Part shown: one piece after another, positions 61,201-64,000 of the stretch
Layout of the letters: each line of letters starts with the position of its first letter
Numbering within the stretch: the stretch's first letter is position 1
NCBI GenBank assembly: GCA_026225945.1
Contig: JAMJFZ010003746.1
Span: 3,356,501 to 3,420,500, forward strand
Length of the DNA: 64,000 bases
Source: Cricetomys ansorgei
Taxonomy: Eukaryota; Chordata; Mammalia; Rodentia; Nesomyidae
Direction: 5' to 3'
Notes under the pieces: model-generated
Seen by the model: only the letters and a program-made list of their open reading frames with translations
Databases searched by the model: none
What the model was told of the DNA's origin: nothing
Made by a program: the position numbers and the translations under genes

Positions 61201-63435
61201 TTTTTTTAAAGGTTATTTATTTTTGTTATACGAGTGTCTACCACATGTACACCTGCATGCCAGAAGAGGGCATCTGATCCCATTATAGATGGTTGTGAGC
61301 CACCATGTGGATGCAGGGAGGAGTCAGTGTTCTTAACCGCTGAGCCATCTCTCCAGTCTTTCAAAGTGATTTTAAAAAAGAAAAAAAAATTATATGTATG
61401 AATGTTTCATTTGTCTGTATACTATATGTATGCCTGGTGCCCAAAAGTCAAAAATGGGTATCAGATCCTCTGGAACTTCAGTTATGGATAGTTTTAAGCC
61501 ACCATGTGGATGTCAGGGAACAAAGCTGAGTTGTCTACTAGAGCACTCAGGGCTCTTAACTGAAGAGCCCCTAATTTTTATTTTAAATTATGGGTGTTAG
61601 GGTATGTACATGTGATCAATTGTAGATGCCTGTGGAGGACAGAAGAAGGCACTGAATTCCCCAGAGCTGGAATTTCAGGAAGTCAGTTTTGAGTCCTACC
61701 ATCTGAATGCTGGAAACCAAACTCCAGTCTTCTGCAAGATCAACAAGTGTTAACTGCTATATTACCTCTCAGCCTCATTAAATGTTTTTCTATTATTCTG
61801 TGTGTGTGTGTTGGGAAGACTTGAGTATGCACCACAGTGTGTATGTAGAAGCTAGAGGACAACTTTGTGGTATTAGTTCTTTCCTTCTACCACTATGTGG
61901 GTCTCAGGAATTGAACTCAGGTCTTCAGGGTTGTACAATGAGCACTTTACCTACTTAGCCATCTCATCAACCTGTGACTTAATCTCCATTAAGATCAAAT
62001 GACCATATAGCCACATACTATATTAAAAGAGGCTACTTATAATAAGAATGAAAACTTTGTTTCAAAAATTAGAAGCAGAAATCACTTTATAATATGGTAG
62101 TTAAAAACTATAGTTGGGGCCAGGCAGTGGTGGCACATGCCTTTGATTCCAGAGCTAAGCAGAGGTACATGGATCTCTATGAGTTCGAGGCCAGCATGGT
62201 CTATAGAGGGAGTTCCAAGATAGCCAAAATAGAGAAATCCTGTCTCAAAAAACAAAAACAAAAAAAACTATAGTTGGGGAGCTATTAATGAAATAGTTTA
62301 TTATATTACACAGATGGGTATAAACTTTGCTTGAAATAACAAATTAATATATTATGTCAAAAAGAATGCTTTTCTTGCAATTAAAGATAATTAAGTAAAG
62401 TAAAAGCATTGGTGAACTATAGATATTTAATTTGAAGATTAGCAGTTTTATTACTCGTTTTTGTTCTTTTTAAACTCATGTCCTGAATTCTTCGGATCTT
62501 TTTTGGGACAAAACCTCTCAGATCAAAAGCATAATAATAAATTAAAAAAAAATCTTCATGCAGTAGTTGCTTTTTTGTTTTAAGTGCTTTGCCAGCATGT
62601 ATATATGTTTAACATGCATGCTTAATGTCTGAGGAGGCCAGAAAAGAGCACTGGATCCCCTGGAATTGGAATTACAGATGATGGTTAGCCACTATGTGGG
62701 TCCTGGGAACTGAACCTGTGTCCTCTGGAAGAGCAGTACATGCTCTTAACTAGTGAGCCATCTCTCCAGTTCTTTTAAAATTAAGAAAACTTTTGTTCTT
62801 TAGGTTTTCATTCAGTACTTCTAGTATAAAATCTGATACCCTATCCTACATATTAATAAATAAAAACAAGTTCACTATCTGAGGCACGAGGTTAGAATGA
62901 CAAAATGCCCAGGTTTCTCTGTATAGCCCTGGCTGCCCTAGACCTTGTTCTATAGGCCAGGTTAGCCTTAAATAGAGATTGACCTGTTTCTTCTTCCCAA
63001 ATGCTGGGATTAAAGGTGATAAAATATGGCTAATGTGGATAAGCCATAAGCATAGACAAACTGATATCCTTTGATTGGTTTACCTTATGCATAAACCATT
63101 TAAGAAGACAGATAAATTATATAACAATAATTCTTCTATATTTCAATATATACACCTACTAAATTATTCGTAATTACATTAACCAAAAAGAAAGATTTCT
63201 TAAAATACTACTAAACACAAGAAATGATATGCCAATTGATTACCCTTTTTAAAAACTTAGCAAGCCATATGTATTAGAAATCTAGTTCTTAAGATGTAAA
63301 ACAAGTATCTGGCCACAGAAAAAACATAATGTAGTAATGTAACAACATTCTTACCTGCTGAGGATGTTGGATGGGTTGTGAAGATAGAACCCCTGCTAAG
63401 CTACTTGATGGCTGCCCCTGGCTCTGCCCCTGTGC
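24917..63435 (-). CDS. Wnk1: Wnk1, WNK lysine-deficient protein kinase 1, C-terminal part (exons 9-28 equivalents)
   Basis: WNK1 is a cytosolic chloride- and osmotic-stress-sensing Ser/Thr kinase that activates SPAK/OSR1 and so regulates NCC/NKCC/KCC cotransporters. Twenty exons, all GT/AG, sum to 5019 nt: 1672 codons plus stop in one unbroken frame. The kinase domain and first autoinhibitory domain are not here. In order, the part present has Gln/Pro/Ser-rich sequence (fragment residues 1-360), the second PF2/CCT-like domain (about 414-500), an RFIV docking motif (546-549), a 480-residue Ser/Thr/Pro-rich exon, three further RFxV motifs (one RFQV split across an intron, one RFQV, one RFSV), a coiled coil ([19 protein letters not shown]) and the C-terminus ending [11 protein letters not shown]. 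Human WNK1 has 28 exons and 2382 residues; the count and length here fit exons 9-28. Missing 5' exons lie beyond 64000. Confidence 0.96.
25638..25825 (-). CDS. Wnk1: Wnk1 exon 27 equivalent, C-terminal helical segment
   Basis: 62 codons after a split Gly: [20 protein letters not shown], then [34 protein letters not shown]. The [15 protein letters not shown] helix is nearly invariant among WNK1 orthologues and lies in the region proposed to mediate WNK-WNK association. Confidence 0.96.
25826..30145. other. Wnk1 intron 26, SINE-free part
   Basis: About 4.3 kb without a recognisable SINE or L1. Human WNK1 has been reported to carry extra alternative exons (26a/26b) in this intron; I could not identify them here. 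Open frames are short. Confidence 0.5.
30146..30290 (-). mobile_element. B1 SINE
   Basis: 'caagacagggtttctctgtt' to 'gtgctaccaccgcccggctt', near-consensus, gttgtaac form. Confidence 0.93.
30297..30500 (-). mobile_element. B2 SINE
   Basis: T-rich start then 'tgggtgttttgcctggatgc' and 'catgtgggtgctgagaattg'; abuts the B1 at 30290. Confidence 0.9.
30508..30825 (-). mobile_element. B4 SINE
   Basis: 'gggtacatgtggaggtccga', a diverged B1-like centre, and 'tctagggatcaagctcatgc' with 'gcaagcactttactgaggta'. Confidence 0.65.
30826..31140. other. Wnk1 intron 26 unique segment
   Basis: A/T-rich; nothing recognised. Confidence 0.45.
31142..31256 (-). mobile_element. Old B1 SINE
   Basis: 'gagacagggacttgctatgt' to 'acgtaccacctgcctggctg'. 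Confidence 0.6.
31260..32040. other. Wnk1 intron 26 unique segment
   Basis: No repeat recognised. Two short + strand frames (31560-31892) have no family resemblance. Confidence 0.4.
32048..32138 (-). mobile_element. Degenerate B1
   Basis: 'agtactagaactaaaggtat' and 'gtgctacaatgcctggct'. Confidence 0.5.
32185..32385 (-). mobile_element. B2 SINE
   Basis: 'gagtgttttgcctgaatgta', 'catgtgggtgctgtaaattg', 'taatctctccagcccc'. Confidence 0.88.
32386..32810. other. Wnk1 intron 26 unique segment
   Basis: A/T-rich with an A run at 32646-32663; nothing else seen. Confidence 0.4.
32814..32965 (+). mobile_element. B1 SINE
   Basis: 'gagctgggtttgatggctta' to 'ggtgctgtctgaacaacaac'. Confidence 0.75.
33188..33382 (-). 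CDS. Wnk1: Wnk1 exon 26 equivalent
   Basis: It encodes [20 protein letters not shown] and onward to SAPGQG. The acceptor reads 'tagcag', a NAGNAG tandem: using the first AG starts the exon at 33385 and adds one Ala codon. The human protein I recall lacks it, so 33382 is chosen. Confidence 0.92.
33470..33620 (+). mobile_element. Old B1 SINE
   Basis: 'tctgtaatcctatcacttgg' to 'gaccatgtcttcaataaata', in Wnk1 intron 25. Confidence 0.6.
34027..34222 (+). mobile_element. B2 SINE
   Basis: 'ggggctgcagagatggctca' to 'cttatacacataaaaaaaag'. Confidence 0.92.
34223..35237. other. Wnk1 intron 25 unique segment
   Basis: A/T-rich with poly(A) runs at 34500-34512 and about 35066-35091 (26 A). No SINE body attached to the longer run. 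Confidence 0.5.
35238..35440 (-). CDS. Wnk1: Wnk1 exon 25 equivalent, coiled coil and basic segment
   Basis: 67 codons: [34 protein letters not shown], then [20 protein letters not shown] and NKSPQLP. The heptad-like helix continues from exon 24 and is followed by a lysine/arginine-rich tail. The donor is 'gtaaaa'. Confidence 0.95.
35441..35844. other. Wnk1 intron 24 unique segment
   Basis: Nothing recognised; a short direct repeat 'attatacattgta' recurs around 35759-35792. Confidence 0.45.
35845..36060 (+). mobile_element. B2 SINE
   Basis: 'gagctagagacatagttcag', 'ccagcacccacatcacagct' and 'accagacatgcacatggggc'; moderately diverged. Confidence 0.75.
36239..36900 (-). CDS. Wnk1: Wnk1 exon 24 equivalent, RFxV cluster and start of coiled coil
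   Basis: 220 codons plus two bases. It starts VSV (the Val finishes RFQV), then carries RFQV (36640-36651, [10 protein letters not shown]) and RFSV (36604-36615, [10 protein letters not shown]). A Ser-rich stretch ([13 protein letters not shown]) and the acidic [19 protein letters not shown] follow. The last segment enters a coiled coil that continues in exon 25. Confidence 0.96.
36945..37082 (+). mobile_element. B1 SINE
   Basis: 'ggcacacgcctttaatttgg' to 'gtaaaacctttcttaagtca', lacking part of the 5' half. Confidence 0.75.
37083..37230. repeat. Polypurine A/CAAAA to GGA tract
   Basis: B1 tail expansion: A runs and CAAAA units pass into GAAA, then GGAGGA and GCA units up to 37230. Confidence 0.85.
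37265..37460 (+). mobile_element. B4/RSINE-like composite SINE
   Basis: ID-like 'cagaatgcttgcctagtatg' and 'tgagatccccagcactaagt' followed by B1-like 'ggtgcatgcctgtaattcca'. Confidence 0.65.
37672..37804. repeat. (GT)n-(TA)n-(ACACATAG)n-(CA)n cluster
   Basis: GT units near 37677-37692, TA/TACG at 37694-37722, then three ACACATAG units and about 12 CA up to 37804. The GT and CA parts are inverted repeats of each other. Confidence 0.9.
37808..37950 (-). mobile_element. B1 SINE
   Basis: 'gagacagggttttctctgtt' to 'cgccaccaccgcctggtc'. Confidence 0.9.
37951..38238. other. Wnk1 intron 23 unique segment
   Basis: A/T-rich; nothing recognised. Confidence 0.4.
38240..38430 (-). mobile_element. B4-like SINE
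   Basis: 'ggtacctgggattgaattga', 'gtcctgccactgagtatatc' and a degenerate B1 half. Confidence 0.5.
38534..38598 (-). CDS. Wnk1: Wnk1 exon 23 equivalent, RFQ of a split RFQV motif
   Basis: It encodes [20 protein letters not shown] and Q. The docking motif RFQV is interrupted by the intron: Arg-Phe-Gln ends this exon and Val opens the next. The donor is 'gtaaga'. Confidence 0.93.
38820..38998 (-). mobile_element. B3-like SINE
   Basis: 'gtcagaggacgacagtcagg' and 'tgttgagccaccttaccagg' reversed. Confidence 0.6.
39045..39222 (-). mobile_element. B3-like SINE
   Basis: 'gtagaggtcaggatatcaac', 'ttgaagattaaactcaggtt' and 'acccagccatgacaccggct'. Confidence 0.6.
39372..39510 (+). mobile_element. B1 SINE
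   Basis: 'taacacttgggaggcagagg' to 'agagaaaccttgtcttgtag'. Confidence 0.88.
39691..39865 (+). mobile_element. B1 SINE
   Basis: 'agctgggcattgtggagcat' to 'gagaccctatttcataaaag' and a (CAAA)n tail. Confidence 0.88.
39866..40150. other. Wnk1 intron 22 unique segment
   Basis: Includes 'tggaacacagctaagctcat'-type sequence resembling a mammalian-wide old repeat; not assigned. Confidence 0.3.
40152..40310 (+). mobile_element. B1 SINE
   Basis: 'agttgggcatggaagcactc' to 'gggaccctttcttaaaaaaa'. Confidence 0.75.
40588..40725 (+). mobile_element. B1 SINE
   Basis: 'gccaggtatggtggtgcaca' to 'gaaagaccctgttcaaacaa'; lacks the 'ggcagaggca' repeat unit. Confidence 0.88.
40726..41340. other. Wnk1 intron 22 segment
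   Basis: (TA)n at 40992-41010; otherwise A/T-rich unique sequence. Confidence 0.4.
41341..41472 (-). mobile_element. Old B1 SINE
   Basis: 'gagacaatgtctatctatgt' to 'gaggcaactaccaaacctgg'. Confidence 0.5.
41473..41802. other. Wnk1 intron 22, exon-proximal part
   Basis: A/T-rich; nothing recognised. Confidence 0.4.
41803..41863 (-). CDS. Wnk1: Wnk1 exon 22 equivalent
   Basis: 20 codons plus one base: [20 protein letters not shown]. The split Gly is completed in exon 23. The acceptor is 'tttgcag', the donor 'gtgaga'. Confidence 0.92.
42120..42304 (-). mobile_element. B2 SINE
   Basis: 'ggggtgctgggaactgaatt' and 'ctgctgagccatttttccag', in Wnk1 intron 21. Confidence 0.85.
42358..42505 (-). mobile_element. 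B1 SINE
   Basis: 'ctggctgtcctggaattcac' to 'cacgcaacaccacttcttgg'. Confidence 0.88.
42809..42892 (-). CDS. Wnk1: Wnk1 exon 21 equivalent
   Basis: 28 codons: [28 protein letters not shown]. Close to human [19 protein letters not shown]. Phase 0/0; the donor is 'gtaagt'. Confidence 0.95.
42893..44525. other. Wnk1 intron 20, mostly unique
   Basis: Two ancient reverse B1 remnants (about 43235-43330 and 44240-44325); the rest is A/T-rich and unassigned. Confidence 0.45.
44530..44738 (-). mobile_element. B4-like SINE
   Basis: 'gcagaagcacgaggttgaca' and 'gggctctcaattgaacccag' reversed. Confidence 0.55.
44746..44875 (-). mobile_element. B1 SINE
   Basis: 'ggttctcactatgtagtcct' to 'gccacaatgcccagcctgc', 140 nt from Wnk1 exon 20. 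Confidence 0.85.
45016..45099 (-). CDS. Wnk1: Wnk1 exon 20 equivalent
   Basis: 28 codons: [28 protein letters not shown]. The acceptor is 'taatag', the donor 'gtgccc'. Phase 0/0. Confidence 0.93.
45377..45595 (+). mobile_element. B2 SINE
   Basis: 'tgctggagagatgggttcag' to 'cataaaaataaaccttaaaa'. Confidence 0.93.
45596..46355. other. Wnk1 intron 19 segment
   Basis: Two degenerate reverse B1 copies (about 45855-45962 and 46005-46112); otherwise unassigned. Confidence 0.45.
46357..46496 (+). mobile_element. B1 SINE
   Basis: 'tggccaggtgtggtaatcag' to 'aaatcttgtcttgaaaaacc', missing about 20 nt near the 5' end. Confidence 0.85.
46497..46888. other. Wnk1 intron 19 unique segment
   Basis: Nothing recognised. 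Confidence 0.4.
46890..47102 (-). mobile_element. B2 SINE
   Basis: 'tcagatcccctggtgctgga' and 'gctaagccatctttccagtc'. A degenerate B1 follows at 47108-47230. Confidence 0.85.
47231..47520. other. Wnk1 intron 19, exon-proximal unique part
   Basis: Nothing recognised. Confidence 0.4.
47521..48968 (-). CDS. Wnk1: Wnk1 exon 19 equivalent (large Ser/Thr/Pro-rich exon)
   Basis: 482 codons in one exon, from [20 protein letters not shown] to LTKTV. Most is low-complexity Ser/Thr/Val/Pro sequence that differs clearly from the human version I recall. The last third is much better conserved, with [20 protein letters not shown] and [20 protein letters not shown]. The conserved block ending in a short helix is likely functional; the rest is probably a disordered spacer. 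Confidence 0.96.
48969..49500. other. Wnk1 intron 18
   Basis: 532 nt. A reverse B1 lies at 49240-49352 ('gagacaggatctcacatagc'); the rest is unique. Confidence 0.6.
49501..49623 (-). CDS. Wnk1: Wnk1 exon 18 equivalent with RFIV docking motif
   Basis: It encodes [20 protein letters not shown], then [20 protein letters not shown]. The RFIV at 49565-49576 is an RFxV/I motif of the type bound by the conserved C-terminal domain of SPAK/OSR1. It matches the first human RFxV (about residue 1257). Confidence 0.95.
49735..49792 (-). CDS. Wnk1: Wnk1 exon 17 equivalent
   Basis: 19 codons plus one base: [19 protein letters not shown], with the Gly codon split into exon 18. The acceptor is 'attgtag', the donor 'gtaagt'. 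Confidence 0.94.
49993..50166 (-). CDS. Wnk1: Wnk1 exon 16 equivalent (second PF2/CCT-like domain, second half)
   Basis: 58 codons: [33 protein letters not shown] and an acidic tail ending DDYGFSGSQ. It completes the domain begun in exon 15. The acidic stretch [13 protein letters not shown] follows the last helix. Confidence 0.95.
50416..50570 (+). mobile_element. B1 SINE
   Basis: 'cagctgggtgttggtagcat' to 'gggaaaccctgccccaaaac', in Wnk1 intron 15. Confidence 0.88.
50711..50827 (-). CDS. Wnk1: Wnk1 exon 15 equivalent (second PF2/CCT-like domain, first half)
   Basis: 39 codons: [39 protein letters not shown]. The FxFDLDGDxPEEIA pattern is that of the PASK/FRAY homology (OSR1_C-like) fold, which WNKs carry more than once. 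Confidence 0.95.
51028..51195 (+). mobile_element. B1 SINE
   Basis: 'caggcctggtggtatacctt' to 'gaatgcttgtctccaaaaaa', then (CAAA)n. Confidence 0.88.
51382..51544 (-). CDS. Wnk1: Wnk1 exon 14 equivalent
   Basis: It encodes [20 protein letters not shown], then a strongly basic run ([20 protein letters not shown]) ending RPKLRILN. The basic block directly precedes the second PF2-like domain and is nearly identical to human. Confidence 0.95.
51651..51748 (-). CDS. Wnk1: Wnk1 exon 13 equivalent
   Basis: 32 codons plus [22 protein letters not shown], ending LVSSVD. The split Ser codon is completed by exon 14. The acceptor 'cacagag' offers two AGs; the first keeps the frame. Confidence 0.92.
51749..52432. 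other. Wnk1 intron 12
   Basis: (TA)n at 51779-51791; remainder unique with no recognised repeat. Confidence 0.5.
52433..52717 (-). CDS. Wnk1: Wnk1 exon 12 equivalent (probable cassette exon)
   Basis: 95 codons starting [20 protein letters not shown] and ending SSQQAVLE. Phase 0/0, so skipping alone or with exon 11 keeps the frame. The donor is 'gtaaat'. Confidence 0.94.
52718..53250. other. Wnk1 intron 11, unique part
   Basis: A/T-rich; nothing recognised. Confidence 0.45.
53254..53420 (-). mobile_element. B1 SINE
   Basis: 'gagacagggtcttactatct' to 'gcaccactatgcccagcctc', T-rich left flank. Confidence 0.85.
53580..54041 (-). CDS. Wnk1: Wnk1 exon 11 equivalent (probable cassette exon)
   Basis: 154 codons starting [20 protein letters not shown] and ending SGDVLYQ, with [16 protein letters not shown] in the middle. 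The length is a multiple of three in phase 0. Human exon 11 is known to be tissue-specifically spliced; that matches by position and sequence. Confidence 0.94.
54042..55185. other. Wnk1 intron 10, unassigned part
   Basis: A runs at 54239-54255 and 55085-55104; a possible B1 remnant near 54935-55020. Nothing else recognised. Confidence 0.4.
55187..55222. repeat. 18-bp tandem duplication (2 copies)
   Basis: 'ggactaccgagagatgga' occurs twice back to back with no mismatch. Confidence 0.95.
55223..55500. repeat. Diverged interspersed repeat, family not assigned
   Basis: 'aggtgggtggggccttggaa' and 'atattttccttaggtatttg' resemble a dispersed rodent repeat I cannot name. Confidence 0.35.
55843..55992 (-). 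CDS. Wnk1: Wnk1 exon 10 equivalent
   Basis: 50 codons: [20 protein letters not shown] and onward to LPQVSAGTQ. Low-complexity Gln/Pro/Ser sequence, phase 0/0. The intron upstream in the gene is 7.4 kb and packed with SINEs. Confidence 0.94.
56015..56325. mobile_element. B1 head fused to B3-like/CA-tailed SINE remnants
   Basis: The reverse B1 start (gttgtaac form, 56018-56085) breaks off, then SINE-like sequence in + orientation runs to a (CA)n tail at 56276-56302. Confidence 0.45.
56403..56448 (+). mobile_element. B2 SINE, first 45 nt only
   Basis: 'ggggctggagagattgctca' and 'gcagttaagaggactagaag' then abrupt loss of match. Confidence 0.7.
56475..56643 (-). mobile_element. B3-like SINE
   Basis: 'ggaagtcagaagacagtttg', 'attccagggattgaactcac' and 'gagatcatctcagcagcc'. 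Confidence 0.6.
56700..56905 (-). mobile_element. B4-like SINE
   Basis: 'atgaaagccagaggacattg' and 'gggtgctggggatgaaaatc' with 'tgcttagcactttacc'. Confidence 0.55.
56930..57065 (-). mobile_element. Old B1 SINE
   Basis: 'gggatgagttctcactgtgt' to 'gtgtcatgatagacccagca'. Confidence 0.6.
57180..57300 (-). mobile_element. B1 SINE
   Basis: 'gtgacagggttctctgttgt' to 'agagtactgggattaaacag', 3' end cut short. Confidence 0.85.
57370..57704 (-). mobile_element. B4 SINE
   Basis: Begins with GT-rich sequence; ends 'aagcacttttacccagtaag' and 'catctctagccc'. Confidence 0.6.
57705..58055. other. Wnk1 intron 9 segment
   Basis: A 57870-57930 fragment matches the reverse end of a B2/B3 SINE ('ccactgagccatcttactgg'); remainder unassigned. 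Confidence 0.45.
58056..58215 (-). mobile_element. Old B1 SINE
   Basis: 'gggttatcagcatgtagagg' to 'gtgtgtacaatcatacctat'. Confidence 0.5.
58216..59410. other. Wnk1 intron 9 unique segment
   Basis: Nothing recognised apart from an A run at 58446-58457 and a (CA)n-like patch at 58420-58440. Confidence 0.45.
59412..59584 (-). mobile_element. B2 SINE
   Basis: 'ctggcataggaactgaacct' and 'cagccgctgagtcatatttc'. Confidence 0.75.
59585..60844. other. Wnk1 intron 9 unique segment
   Basis: Mostly unassigned A/T-rich DNA. A reverse B1 remnant lies near 60500-60612 ('gtccaggctggcctggaact'). Confidence 0.45.
60845..60957 (+). mobile_element. Old B1 SINE
   Basis: 'cttggaaggcagaggcagga' to 'gctacatcatgattcaaaga'. 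Confidence 0.65.
61205..61362 (-). mobile_element. B2 SINE (1 of 4 in a row)
   Basis: 'gttgtgagccaccatgtgga' and 'accgctgagccatctctcca'. Confidence 0.88.
61388..61572 (-). mobile_element. B2 SINE (2 of 4)
   Basis: 'atcagatcctctggaacttc' and 'gctcttaactgaagagcccc'. Confidence 0.8.
61573..61778 (-). mobile_element. B2 SINE (3 of 4)
   Basis: 'gtggaggacagaagaaggca', 'gaatgctggaaaccaaactc', ending 'ctctcagcctc'. Confidence 0.75.
61780..61974 (-). mobile_element. B3-like SINE (4 of 4)
   Basis: 'agaagctagaggacaacttt', 'tgggtctcaggaattgaact' and 'cttagccatctcatcaacct'. Confidence 0.75.
62116..62270 (+). mobile_element. B1 SINE
   Basis: 'ggccaggcagtggtggcaca' to 'gaaatcctgtctcaaaaaac'. Confidence 0.9.
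62271..62565. other. Wnk1 intron 9 unique segment
   Basis: A/T-rich; nothing recognised. Confidence 0.4.
62570..62776 (-). mobile_element. B2 SINE
   Basis: 'gggtcctgggaactgaacct' and 'actagtgagccatctctcca'. Confidence 0.9.
62910..63020 (-). mobile_element. B1 SINE
   Basis: 'ggtttctctgtatagccctg' to 'aaatgctgggattaaaggtg', 3' end missing. Confidence 0.8.
63355..63435 (-). CDS. Wnk1: Wnk1 exon 9 equivalent
   Basis: 27 whole codons: [20 protein letters not shown], then PIQHPQQ. It is phase 0 at both ends, so it can be skipped without a frameshift. From memory, human exon 9 is one of the alternatively spliced WNK1 exons. Confidence 0.93.
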
Positions 63436-64000
63436 CTAAAGAAAAAAAGCAAATACAAATTAGAGAGGATTTATGTACATACAGGTTAAACTGAGAGGAT
63501 TGTTTGATCAAAATGAAAACTCAGCTTCGTAATGTAGTACAAGACAGACTGTTGGGGCTTTTTGGTAAGATAAGTTTAGAAAAAACATCATAGAACATTG
63601 CTGATCACATTTCAGATTAAAACAAACAAACAGACAAAAATACAAACACACTGGCAGTTAAAAACCTATCACTGATGTTGGCTACAGTTTTCGCTGGCTT
63701 GAATAGTCAAGATTTATAATAAAATCGTTGCAGGAAAAATGTGGTAAGATACCAACATGAAAAAGATTTAATCTGGATAATTAAATAAAAACAACATTCT
63801 AAAACGCTAATTTGGTTCTCTTTTGCTATTTCTTGTAGTGTCCTAGTAACTCTGATTAAAAAATGTGAAAGGTCTGTTAAAAATCAACTCAACAGGTATA
63901 TGTGGCAATAGCTGATTGTCCAAACTAGGGAAAATGGCTGCTACTTCTAGAGATGCTGCTAAAAACTATATAATGATCAGGAGAGTCCTACTCAGACCAA
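63436..64000. other. Wnk1 intron 8, part in window
   Basis: Unique A/T-rich DNA; no SINE, no exon. In human the HSN2 exon lies further upstream in this direction and is not seen here. Confidence 0.5.

Noticed and set aside
1..64000. tRNA genes, rRNA, CRISPR arrays, bacterial-type operons
   Set aside because: None seen; tRNA-like matches are the heads of B2 and ID SINEs.

Overview
The window is a rodent nuclear locus holding the 3' ends of two convergent (tail-to-tail) genes: Rad52 on the + strand (5.5-17.9 kb) and Wnk1 on the - strand (24.9-63.4 kb). Human 12p has the same two genes in the same arrangement. The organism call rests on the dense B1, B2, B3/B4 and ID-type SINEs and rodent L1 fragments. 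Many B1 copies carry a 'gttgtaac' variant where the mouse consensus reads 'gtgtagcc', so I favour a cricetid (hamster-like) rodent over mouse or rat. That species-level call is inference.

Layout. 1-5.5 kb: an L1 3' end, a reverse L1 ORF2 fragment and SINEs, presumably Rad52 upstream sequence or intron 1. 5.5-17.9 kb: eleven Rad52 coding exons (named 2-12, assuming the usual non-coding exon 1 lies outside the window), all with GT/AG borders. They encode 419 residues if one missing base in exon 2 is allowed for. As given, the reading frame from the normal ATG is shifted at codon 4. 18-22.4 kb: the intergenic stretch, with a truncated B1, a G+C-rich unassigned block, a compound CT/TA/TG microsatellite, an LTR-like promoter with TATA box, GCC repeat and AATAAA, and several SINEs. 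22.45-24.9 kb: Wnk1 3' UTR. 24.9-63.4 kb: twenty Wnk1 coding exons, equivalent to human exons 9-28, with 1672 continuous in-frame codons plus a stop. The kinase domain exons lie beyond 64 kb.

Rad52 makes the single-strand annealing and RAD51-mediator protein of homologous recombination. Wnk1 makes the chloride- and osmo-sensitive WNK kinase upstream of SPAK/OSR1. The part here is the long C-terminal half, with RFxV docking motifs, the second PASK/FRAY-like domain, Ser/Thr/Pro-rich disordered segments and the C-terminal coiled coils. The two genes share a neighbourhood but no known pathway.

I found no clearly new biological system. The points most worth checking are the Rad52 frameshift, a strong G-quadruplex candidate just after the Wnk1 stop codon, the LTR-like promoter aimed at the Wnk1 3' end, and an 8 kb SINE-free zone over Wnk1 intron 26 and its 3' end.
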